The notes under the pieces were generated by a model. That model was not told the DNA's origin and searched no databases. It worked only from the letters and a program-made list of their open reading frames with translations. From Lingula anatina (lineage: Eukaryota > Brachiopoda > Lingulata > Lingulida > Lingulidae), in assembly GCF_001039355.2 (NCBI RefSeq), contig NW_019774011.1:1-27236 (forward strand): 27,236 nt of DNA. The letters run 5' to 3'. A program made the translations under genes and the position numbers. This document shows positions 14,182 to 26,100 of the stretch, in pieces (within the stretch, counting starts at the first letter, position 1; each line of letters starts with the position of its first letter).

Positions 14182-17100
14182 CTTAAATATCAACTGTTTT
14201 CTTTACTATCCTTAAACCTTATAAATTTTTAGGCTTGGGACCTACCATAAACTTCAAGTTGAAACTTCCTTTCCAACTGTCCAGCAACATTGGTTGCAAT
14301 GCAAGTATAGGTGGCAGCATCAGTCACTTGGGTGTTCCGTATCTGTAGTCTCTGCCCATTGGATGATATATCTAAGTATCTGTAGGGGAAGTCAAGAAGA
14401 GGTTCGCGATTCTTCAGCCACAGGATAGAGGGTGGAGGAATGCCAACGGCGGGACACTCAATGAAAACAGTGCGGTTTTGAATCACACTGAATTTTTTAA
14501 GCAACCTGCTGTCGTCAATAGATGGTGGCACTGCAAAATATTTAATGTCAGGTATTATTGCAGGAATATGATTTTGCATTTTTGTTATTCCAATCATAAT
14601 TATCATAAAAGATGGTGTAGAGACTGTGTTCACAGCCATACTACCAGATTCATGTACATAATGGATTAAAACAGGGCAATGAGGGCACCTATATACTAAG
14701 TAAACTGATAGCCTTGCTATTACAGCCTTAACAGACTGTAATTAACTTGCATTTTGAACCAGTTAGCCTCATGTTATTTTGATAAGGCAAATCATGGTCA
14801 GAATCAGTTTCCAAGCCTTACCCAGCACCTCCAGGTCATAATGCTGCCTCAGGTTTCCAGCCTCATTGCTGGCAATACAGGTGTATCTGGCCGTGTCGCT
14901 CTCCTGGGCATGCATGATATCAATCTGACGGCTATCGGACAATATCTTCACATGGTCATCCTGCTCTAAGGTGCGTCCATTCTTCAGCCATTCTACCTCT
15001 GGTTTGGGGATGCCCTTGACTGGACATTCTAGGATGACCGTTCGGTTGACGATGACCTTCGGGTTCTCCACTATGTTGGATCTGTCAATACTAGGTGGAA
15101 CTGCAAAGATAAATTAGTTTACACTGAAAAATCTTAAATGAAAAAGAACTTGAATAAATGCATGTTTTCTAACAATTAGTAAATCTATTAAAAAATTCAG
15201 TGACTTCAACCTAAAAAATTTATCTTTGCTTGCACCTGACAACTGGAAAGAGACATGAATTATATTTGGTACCCTGAACTTCATATCTGATGCATGTCAC
15301 ATATCTTTATCACTTATACCTAACACGTGTAACTGGAAATCCTTTTTAGCTTGCCCAGCAACATTTTCTGCTATACAGACATATCCAGCAGTGTCTGACT
15401 CCTTGGCGAACATGATCTCAAGCTGTCTTCCACCATTGAGGATGTGAATCCTGCTCGTCTCCTCGACTGTCTGCCTTTCTTTCAGCCAGGTGATGGTGGG
15501 TTCAGGGTGTCCCATTACTGGACAGTGAAGGACTGTGGTGTAGTCTTTAATCACCTTGTGGGAGGAGGAGAGCTCAGTGCCTCGTGGAAAGTATGGGGGG
15601 ACTGAAAAATATTGGACAAAATTTTCTGTCAATCAAATGCAAGGACTGTCATAAATCATAGGTTTTGGTTATATTTTTGGTGTAAAAGCTTTTGAGTGCA
15701 AAAGTTAATATAAAAACACAAAATAACACTATCCATGCATGAATAAGAAATTTGCTATTAATTCACATATTCAAAAGGTCTTTCATTTATTCAATAATTC
15801 ATCATGTTTTAAGGAAAAAAAAAAAAGATTTAATAAAACTTACCCCAAACGTCCAGTTCAAACTCCTGGTGTGCTCTCCCTGCATCATTCTCAGCAATAC
15901 ATATATACATGGCTTCATCCGAGACCTGTGCATTGGATATCTCCAACTGTAAACCACCTGCTAGAATTTTGTAGTACTCGCTGTATGTGGTGTCAAACTG
16001 CTGCCCATTGCGTAACCATGTGATCTTTGGTGTTGGAATGCCCTCTGCGGGACAGTCAATTACGATGGTGTTATTCACGATGACATTGGGGTCTGGATCA
16101 ATGAGGGACTTGTCAATGGTTGGTGGGACTGAAAATATAATAACACTGACCTTAATACTGTTGAATCTGGCTCGTCTGCAAACAGGGAAAAATCATTTTA
16201 GTCTCCTCAAAATTCCCCATAAGAAATTAGCATTATGCTTTGATCCAACATATTTTCTGAAAAATGAGGATTAAATAGTGATGTACATGTTTTTTACATC
16301 ATTTGTGACCTGATTTAAGGATTAATGAATTAAAAAGGAAAAAATGTAATTTATGGAGATTCTACTTGAGTTTGAATAAGTCACTTGTACACCACACTTT
16401 ATCCATCTAAGTCTAGGAACAGTTTTTACTTTATAAAAAAAAATAAGTGTGTAGTATGTTTAAAAATCAGCTCTTAATGTTTTTAGGTTGAAAGTGAGAT
16501 AAATGAGACTAAAGTCAATTATTCTTACCCCAAATCTGAACATCATAGTCTTGTTCAGCATCCCCGCCTCATTGACAGCTCTACACGTGTACCTGCCAGT
16601 GTCATCAACTTGGGAGTCACGGATCTCCAGGCGGAGACCATTCTCATGTACCTATAAAATAACAATAATCATAATAAATTTCTTAAAAAGTCACACTACA
16701 AATACATCTGTGTGCCACTTACATGTACATACAATCATTTACACATTAAAAAACATCAAGAATTTTTAATTAAAGGTAAACTTTATTAAACACTTTATAA
16801 ATGAAAATTCAACAAATATGAAATGTGCCACAACTCAAGCATCACTATCAGATCACCAATAACGTACATACTACTTATTCTCATACATTCACCCCATTCA
16901 CCTTCTGACCTTGCTTTCTTCATAATTTTTTAGTAAAAATTGAGATCACCTGTATATTTGGATTTTCAGACAGTCTGATAGGGAAGCCATCTTTCAACCA
17001 CAAAATGTCTGGTGTTGGTATGCCAGCAGCAGGACAACTCAATGAAAATGTGTTGTTCACAATAATCCTTGGTTTTTCATCCACGCCTCTCTTGCCAATG

Positions 17101-20100
17101 TAGGCAGGCACTGCAATGGGGAAAAATCAAATTAAAAAATTACCAAAATTACCAAAACATACATTATAAAACTATAAAAACTTACATTCTAACTGAAATA
17201 TCACTAAGGCAAACCATATTTTTAAAAAGTTGTTATCACTTTAAAACAAGGGCAACCAGACTGATATCTAAGACCAGAATAAGTCATTTTAGCCTTCTGT
17301 CATCTCATCTCAATTTTGGTAAACAGGTTCATTTTCTCACCTAAAACTTGCAGCGTAAAATCAGTGAAATCTTCTCCTGCTTTGTTCATAACAAGGCACC
17401 TATAGACTGCAGTGTCAGTGACCTTGGCCTTGCGTATCTCCAGTTGTCGACCATTGGACAGTGATTTTATATCAGGATGGGTCTTATAGTTCAGCAATTC
17501 TCCATTTTTCAGCCAGACTATTTCTGGGTCTGGGATACCATTGGCAGGGCAGCTGATGGTAATTGTTTGGTTTACAACCACCTTGGGCTTATCGATGATG
17601 TTGGTTTTGTCAATGTAAGGAGGAACTGGAACATAATTGGAAAACAGATCATTAGATGGGTGGTTCACAGTCATGAAAAATGGCTACCAGTCTCCTTGTT
17701 GGACAAATTTCTCCAGGATGTTGAATGATTTTTAATATGATGTATAACCATTCCAAAGTTACATTTTTCTTCAAACACTTCAAGCTAACATCAAAGTATT
17801 TTAACTCCAATATAAATTGCATTTGTTGAATTTACCCAAGATCAGCTGTTGTTTGAAGAAACTACCACTCAAACTCTGAGTGCAAAAAAGAGCTAAAGAA
17901 ATTCTATGCTGGATATACGCATTCCCGACTCACCCAAGACTGTCAAATCAAAGTATTTTTCAGACTCTCCGGCAACATTTTTTGCTCTGCACTGAAAGCG
18001 CCCAGTGTCTGAGACCTGGGCCTGCCGCACCTCAAGTTGTCTCCCATTGGCCAAAATGGTCCAGCGAGATGTGTTTTGGGTGATCATGTTGCCATCTTTA
18101 AACCAGGCAATCTCTGGGATGGGGATGCCCGAAGCAGGACAGATGATGACAATGGTGCGATTCAGAACTACCTCTGGGACTGCCACTTCATCTGAGTCAT
18201 CAATCTTTGGTGGAACTGAAACAAATACACTCATCTAATGAACCAAAGTTATTAAAGCTACTTGAGCTTTTACATGTATCAAGATAGAAACTGAATTGCT
18301 ATAGTTTTAATTTTTGGCATACATTTTCTTTAAGAAAGCCATGAATTAATTGCTAAAAATAATTTTGTCACACGATCATGAGTCAACAATTCTACCAAAA
18401 CATCCTCATCAGGAAAATATATAGATCATTGTTTTTCTCTAGTCACTAATTACCAGTGAACATTAATCCTAGCAGTTACAATTATAGGAGAATAGCTTTT
18501 TATTACATGTATCACAGGAATTCAATTCACAAATTTAACAATGTGCTTATGTCATTCCCACTTACCGTGAACTTCAAGCTTGTAGTTTCTCTTGGTCTCT
18601 CCTGCAACATTTGTGGCTTTACACTGATAATCTCCAGTATCTTCAACCTCTGCTGACAGAATACGAAGCTTTTTACCACCAAGAAGGACTTGAATGTTAT
18701 CCTAGAAATGACAAAAATTAATCAATCAATAAATAATAATGATAAATAAAATCAACCAAAAGTCAGCTATGTTTCTGAATCAAATAGACACAAACAAGGC
18801 ACCTATATTATTATTTACCTACATGTATTATGGCTATTTGTGAAAACTGAAACCATTTGTTTTCAGGTGCTGTTTTATCATTTAGAGCATGAAATACATG
18901 CACATGAATGACATATTGTTCATGTTGTTGGCAGAGCCAAAGGAAGTTTCATGAACTCCCCAAAATTCTGACTAAAATGTACTGGTATTGTACCTTAGAT
19001 GGGTCCAGTACTTCTCCATCTTTGAACCACACAATGAGAGGCTTTGGTGTCCCAATCACAGGACAATCTATCTCAAAGGTGTCATTGACAATCACAGTGT
19101 TGTTCTTAGATGTGACCCTGGTTTCATCAATCCTTGGAGGTTCTGGAAAAATTAGACATATTAAATCAAATTAGACAATATGGTGTAAAAATGAGACTAC
19201 GATGATCAGACCAAGTCATAGAAGTACTGGTGACAATGGATGATTATTCATAGTGTCACAGGCTGCTGTTTGGATTGTATGTTCCTCAGGAAAGAGAAAG
19301 CATTTCAGGATTGATCAGATCCAAAACAGACCAGGTATAAATTGTTAAATTGGCTGATCATGTTTATTGAGGATATAACCCTATTCACCTGTTATACGTG
19401 TGTAAACAACTACTATTAATGGTTATAAGAAATGCAGTAGTTTTTAATTGTCACCAAGAGGAAAATGAGTAATAAACCCCTCTGTTACATGACATTATAT
19501 TAACAATGAACTCAAAATCCTTCATTTATATATATCCTCACCTTGTATTTCCAAGTCTATCTTCTTCTCCGTCTTTCCAGCAATATTTTCTGCCTGACAC
19601 CTATAGAGGGCAGTGTCATCAAGCTGAGACTCAGCCACTCGTAACCTTTGACCATTGTCCAATAGGGTCAGTCTTGGCTCATTCTCAATGACCAGTGGAA
19701 CATCAGCTTTGTACCATGTGATAGTGGGAGGTGGTATAGCATGGGTCAGGCATTCCAAGATGGCGGTCTGATTTATTATAACAACAATGTGAGGGTAGCC
19801 ATCAGTGTCTTCACCATCTCCATAGCCAATTCTGGGTGGAACTAGAATTTGAAGAAATGTAGCACAGCAATTGGTAAACTTGTAACAAATATTGATCAAG
19901 TTCTACAATTAAACATGAACATATTTTGTTGCTTTTCTAAAAATTAAAATCTTGTACTTTATTTATGGTTCCAACAAGATTTTGCATGAAAATTTACTGA
20001 GTACCTCTTTAAATGTCCGCATTAATATCAAAGTACTCTGTTTTACTCTTAATTTCTCACAAACAACATTACAACACTTACCAAAAACCCTGAACTCGAT

Positions 20101-23100
20101 AACATTACTAATGTTCCCAGCCACATTAGATGCCACACATTCATAACTGCCAGCATCTGACGCTTCTGCTCTGTCAAATACCAATGAACCATCTGCAAGG
20201 ATCCGCACTCCAAGTTCATTTCCGGTGATCTCCTTGCCGTTTTTGTACCATGTGATCTTGGGCAGTGGTGTTCCCGTGGCAGGACATGGCAGCACAGCCT
20301 TCTGGTTCTCTATTATACTGGTGTTTTTTATTGTGTCTTCTGGGATTTGAGGAGGGTCTAGAGGAAGAAAAATGTACATGTTGATGCATTACCTAAATAA
20401 CCAATAAGAAATTATATTATATCAAATTTTTACAAGCATTCATTTTAAGGTACTGAAATGATCAGATTTTGACATAAAACTGATGATATTGAACAGTTTC
20501 TGATAACATTCTAAATGTTCATAATTCTCATGTAAATAGTGGTATTTAGAAAAATACTTTAATTATTAATTTAAAATATTCAGCATTCTGATTATGATTA
20601 TGAACAAACTCACCATGCACCACCAGCTTAACACTCCTGGTATCACTGCCTGCAGGGTTCTCAGCAATACATGTGTAAGTAGCTGTGTGTTTTACTTTAG
20701 TTTTCACAATATAGAGGGCACCACTTTCCTGTACAATGTAGCCATCATCTGCATCCAAGACAGTCAAGTCTTTTCCATTTTTACGCCACATTATCATGGG
20801 GTCTGGGTCTCCAGTTGCTTCACAAGGTAACGTGATATGATCACCTTTGATGACTATAAACTTTGAAGGGCCTTCAGTAATTATCTTGGGAGGCACTGAA
20901 AGAAATGAGAAGGAAATGTTGAGAACACTCACTTACACATGAAAGCACTGGAAAAACTATTTTTCAGGTTTTATTGATTACAGACACTAACAATAAATAA
21001 TCAATCAAATTACAAGTAGTAGTATATGCTTTCGAATAAAAAAGCATTCAGCAAAATTTCAGATGTCTTACTATCCAAAGATATGTGACATATAACTGTG
21101 TAAGCTCACACTGCAATTTTTTTAAATATGAAAATCACACAGCACAAACTGCTTAAAGTGATAATAACTCTTCGTTTCGGCCAAAAAATGAATTTTCCTG
21201 GAGTAAACAACAATTTTCCCATACTTACCAAGGGTTAATGAATCCATTTTTACATTCAAAGTTAGTCCCTGGTTTTTTTCTAAAAAGTTTGGTTTTTTGT
21301 TAAAATCTCTTAAGAGATTTTAACAAAGTATAGCCATCAATGGAGGTCACGTGGTCTAAAGACAAGCTCAGATATCAGAATAATAGCTATAACTGCCGTT
21401 TTTGTGGTAAAACAGAATATATTATATTTCTATGAGTTATTCACAATGTTTTTATTGTGAAATATAGATCTCATACGAAGAGTTATTATCCCTTTAAGTA
21501 AAATACCATAAAATACTGTTAAAAAAAGAAAGAAAGAAACTAGAGTAACCTTGGACAACAAGCTTTATCCTTTTGGTGGCAGTGCCGGCTACATTAGAGG
21601 CTTCACATTCATACAGTCCGGCATCCTCCACCTGGGTACTGGGCATATAAAGACCATCCCTTCTTATCTCTATCAGCTGGTTAAGTCTGGACAACTCCTG
21701 TTATAACAAAATTATCATATCTCTAACCATCATGAGAATGACCAAAAGATTCACCCTGGATGTTAAATTCACATTTATTATCATCTTCTGAAAAGGCTGT
21801 TTAAAATTGTCAATGCCTTAAATAGCAAAAGAGCTAAACAGGGGGGAGGTAAAGGGGGTTTCAAGAAGTACACTTATTAACGTCCTTCAACTAGAAATTG
21901 TTTAACTGATCTGAACAGATTAGCAGTTAGGTTATTAAGTTTCCGAATATCCTAAATACAGACCAAAACCACACTTTAGGGATATAAAATCTGTATAACA
22001 GAATTATAGTGAAAACTTACCCCTCCATCTTTGTACCACCTGACTTCAGCATCTGGAATGGCATGTACTTCACACGGCAGAAGAACTGGATTGTTCACTT
22101 CAACGATCAATTTGTCCTCTTTACTCATTATCATTGGTGGGACTAAAAAGTAGGAGTCCATCATGTGTAATATATTAAAAAATTTTGGGGGGATAACTGG
22201 GGACTGTGCATATATGAATGATTTTCATTTTATCAGTATGCAGATAAATATGAGAGTCTGATTATATACTGTTCAGGATCAAAATCCAAAAATAGTTCTG
22301 GCAAAACTAGTATGAAATAATAAGCATCAATTACTTGTTACGAAATACTTTAAAATGAAGATTTGACAGATAAACAAGGCAGCAAAGCTGTCAAATGTAC
22401 AGACAAAAAAACAGAAAAAAAAGATGCAAAAGAGGTCATTTTGTCAATTTTGATTAATAATAAATAATGCTTTTNAAAAATAAACAACCACACATTTTCA
22501 TTACAGCACAGATATTTGTAGGTACTTCCAGTATGCAGACATGTTTCTATGAGGCAATGCCATGACACTACCTGTTAAAATTACCTTGCACAAATAAAGT
22601 CATGGACCTCTGATCACTCCCTGCAATGTTATTGGCTGAACAAGAATAGCTGCTGGTGTCTTTGGGATCCGCACTGAAGATTTCCAAGTTGCCAGACTCG
22701 CTGATGAAATAGTGGGAATCTGTGACAGGAATTTTTACACCATTTTTAAACCACTCCAAAGACGGAGGTGGGTCTCCCTGCACTTCGCAATGCAACACTA
22801 TGCGGTTCCCTTGTACCACCACATACTCATTGCCATAACTCTTGTCTATGACTGGGGGAACTGGAAAAAAGTTAAACTGTATTGGTGAAAGTTTGAAATA
22901 AAAAAGTCAAAAAGATGCATCTGTAAATTGATAATTCAGACTATTTTGAAATTTTTCAAAACAACAACCTTTATAAATGTATACTGAATATATCAAGAAG
23001 TATGCATTTATGAAAGAAATGAAGAAATGTCACGTGACTAACCTCCTGATTCTTTAAAATATTTACACAAAAAGACTATTTTACATATCTAGCAACTAAA

Positions 23101-26100
23101 CATCATATTTCTATATCTATCTTTACCTTGCACATCCAACTGTGTTATGTAAGTCGAGTTTCCACCCACGTTGCTTGCATGACACTTAAAATCTCCTTCG
23201 TCCACCGCTCTCACACTTTCAATATGGAGGCTCCCCTCACTGTCTATCCTAAAGCCATTTCCTTCTTCGATCACCTGGTCACCTTTCAGCCAACTTATCT
23301 TTGGTTTGGGGTTACCAAGGAGAATAAAACAGGTAAGCCGTACTGGACGTCCTTCAATGATCTGAACAAGGGGGTTGGTGAAAGCAATCAGGGGACGTAC
23401 TGAAATTTCAAAAAAATTGTTACATATATATAAATGAAAGTGTGTATCAAACACAAATGCATTCCTGATGTCTTACAAAGCTTCAGAAAGATGTCATGCT
23501 GGTACGTGTTGAAAATTTTGTGATCTTAAGATGTGAGGTGTAGCCTGAAGTAAAGGGACTACATATACAACTTTCATTTAAAATCTTATCTTAACACATA
23601 ACTACAGCATTATAGCAATTATACTTATGGTTAACAAGTTATTCATCATCATGCAACAATTATGGGATTAAGGAAACGCCTACCAATGCCAGAGACTGTG
23701 ACATATGCCGACACTTCCTGAACTCCAAACTGGTTCTGTGCACTACAGACATATGCTCCCTCATCTGATGCCTGGATGTCTGCATAAAAATAGGGAATGT
23801 GATTGAAATTTAATAAATAAAACATTCAGATATTTCTAATGTACTATTTACATGAAAAAAGTGAATATTTCAGCAATTGCAAGTTACACACAGTAGAAAT
23901 CTCTGTATCTCTTTTTAAAAGAAGTGTATAAACTAAACGTGCTATGAAAACCCACCAGGTCTAAAGTACAAAACCTCAAACTGACAAAAAACAAGTTCTT
24001 TATATCTTGTTAAACTACATGTCAAACTGCAGCAGGAGAAAACTTACTCTGTATGAAAAGTGAACCAGATGGCATCTGTCTAAATCTCCCATTCCAGTCA
24101 ATGGGTAGACCGTCCTCCCTCCTCCACAGTATTTTAGGGGGTGGGTACCCGGTGGCCTTACATGGGAGGGTACCATTGGTCTCAATGTCTATACCAACAC
24201 TGCTTGGAGCACGAGTTATCTTTGGCTGGGCTGTAAGTAAAATATGTGATTTTCATCTCTACCTAAGAACATAATGTCAAACAATAACCCCTCTATTTTC
24301 TGTTAATGGAAAATATCTAAAACAATGCATGCCTGCAACAAAAAATTTAATATTCTCATATCAACATTACTGAGTATCAATCCATAATCTAGAAAAGATA
24401 TGTCCAATCTAGACACTGATGTATATTCATCCCAGTGAGACCTACTAACATCCCAGTGTGACCTACTAGCATCCCAGTGTGACCTACTAACTTCCCAGTG
24501 TGACCTACTAGCATCCCAGTGTGACCTACTTACATCCCACTTCCAGTGTGACCAGTCCTCTTGCTGTCCCGGCCTCATTGGTTGCCACACAGGTGTACTC
24601 CCCAGCATCATATTCCTGCACCCCGAGCAACATCAAGTCTCCACTGTCCATGATCTCAACAAAGGCAAACTCATGGAACTAAAACAGGTTGTAAAATAAA
24701 CATATGAAAAGACCTAAGACTGGCACCAAAGAGAAAATTACTCAGTGCACACCAGGGAGTAAGTAATACAACGACAAGTGAGTATACAAAAGATAGTGAC
24801 AAAAGTTTCAGTTTCACATTCTTCTAAAACATTTAAACCAAAAATGTTGCACTCTTCAGATCAGGATAAGTTGGCAGTTGTCCGCTTTAACAGAGTTATT
24901 AAGCTCTGGCCAAAGTTTTAAGTTTCTCTCTAAATATAAAACAGGCTCAGTATTTCATCAAATTGGAATAACTTTTGAATAGCAGACTTAAATTTTGTTA
25001 AAAAGTTTGGACCAAATTTCAGTCTAAAATTCTCTTAGGAAACTGGCCACAGGTGTGGTGCTCACCTGTATGCCTTCCTTGAACCAGGTAATATTAGGTT
25101 TGGGAATACCATGGACATCACAGGACAACTTGGCAGACTCCTTGATGGACACAAGCACCACTGGACTGGGTACCTGGACGATTGGCGCCTCTGGAAATAG
25201 ATGGAATAACAAATAAAACAAGTGAATTATGAAAAAAGTATTTTTATTTTAATAGTAACAGTGTTGTCATATAAAATAAGCACCCACAAATGCAATCAAA
25301 TTTATCATAATATCAAAGACATTTTTTATAAATGGCACAAATTGTTTTTCATATTATAATAAACTTAATGCTCTGTAATTTCTATGTAAATTAACTATAA
25401 AATAGGTGCCACTAACCAATATATCTCAGTGTAGCAACAGCAGTATCTGAGCCTGCAGGATTTGATGCCAAGCATTCATACGCTCCTTCGTCATAAGGCT
25501 GCAGGTGCTTCAGTGACAAAATGCCTGTTGATCGGTCATAATTGACCTTCTCCGAGAGGGGAAGAACCTCCTGCTTCCTCCTCCATATATAGGACGCTGG
25601 AGAACCTTCCGAGGTACACTGGATACTGACGGCCTGGCCGGTTTTAAAGGGTTGTGATTCTGGGCGTACTCTAGCCACTGGTGCCACTAGACAAATAAAT
25701 ATTACCTTTAAAATTTCTGTGGTAACAACAATACATCTCTCAAATTCTCATCTTGAATTTTTAAGCTTATCTTATTTGTATTTTTGAACTGTATGCTTTA
25801 TATAGTTTTCGATATCTCTAATATTTAAAAAAAGGTACAAATTAAGAATCAAATCTGTGATTGGGAAAACTGTATTTCAGTGAATCATGTCTCTTAAACA
25901 AAATACTTTACATTATACATGTGGCTGACCCTTACCTTGCACAATGAGATAAATCTTTTCTTCAGAATTTCCTCCTTCATTTGCTGCTCGGCATATGTAA
26001 GGACCTTCATCAGATTTTCTGACATTTCTGTAAAATTCACATCATCAGGGGCTGACTTATGAGGTATTGTTAAAATTATTTTATTACAAATGACAATAAC

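Larger units (their letters stand above)
14043..15179. repeat. Tandem duplication, high-coordinate copy (Ig17-Ig18 exons)
   Basis: This 1.14-kb segment matches 12950-14041 through intron, exon, intron, exon and intron. It starts at TATTCACTT beside the N at 14042 and ends with CAATTAG before the unique TAAATC at 15180. It carries a pure AT run (about 14114-14178) that the other copy lacks. A short TTAG/TTAGTAA match at both outer edges may be breakpoint microhomology. Confidence 0.92.

Noticed and set aside
24428-24532. CRISPR-like array of direct repeats
   Set aside because: The units are contiguous without spacers and the context is an animal intron, so it is a minisatellite.
24303-24611. 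A minus-strand open frame with repeated SHWD-x-SR units, resembling a repeat protein
   Set aside because: It is the minisatellite read in a frame different from the Ig3 exon. The gene's own frame stops at TAG just after the donor, and nothing supports translation of the repeat frame.
24880-24980. A possible second MITE with AGAGTTATTA and GAATAACTT near its ends
   Set aside because: Matches are about ten bases only, with no clear target duplication. It may be a degraded relic but I cannot support it.
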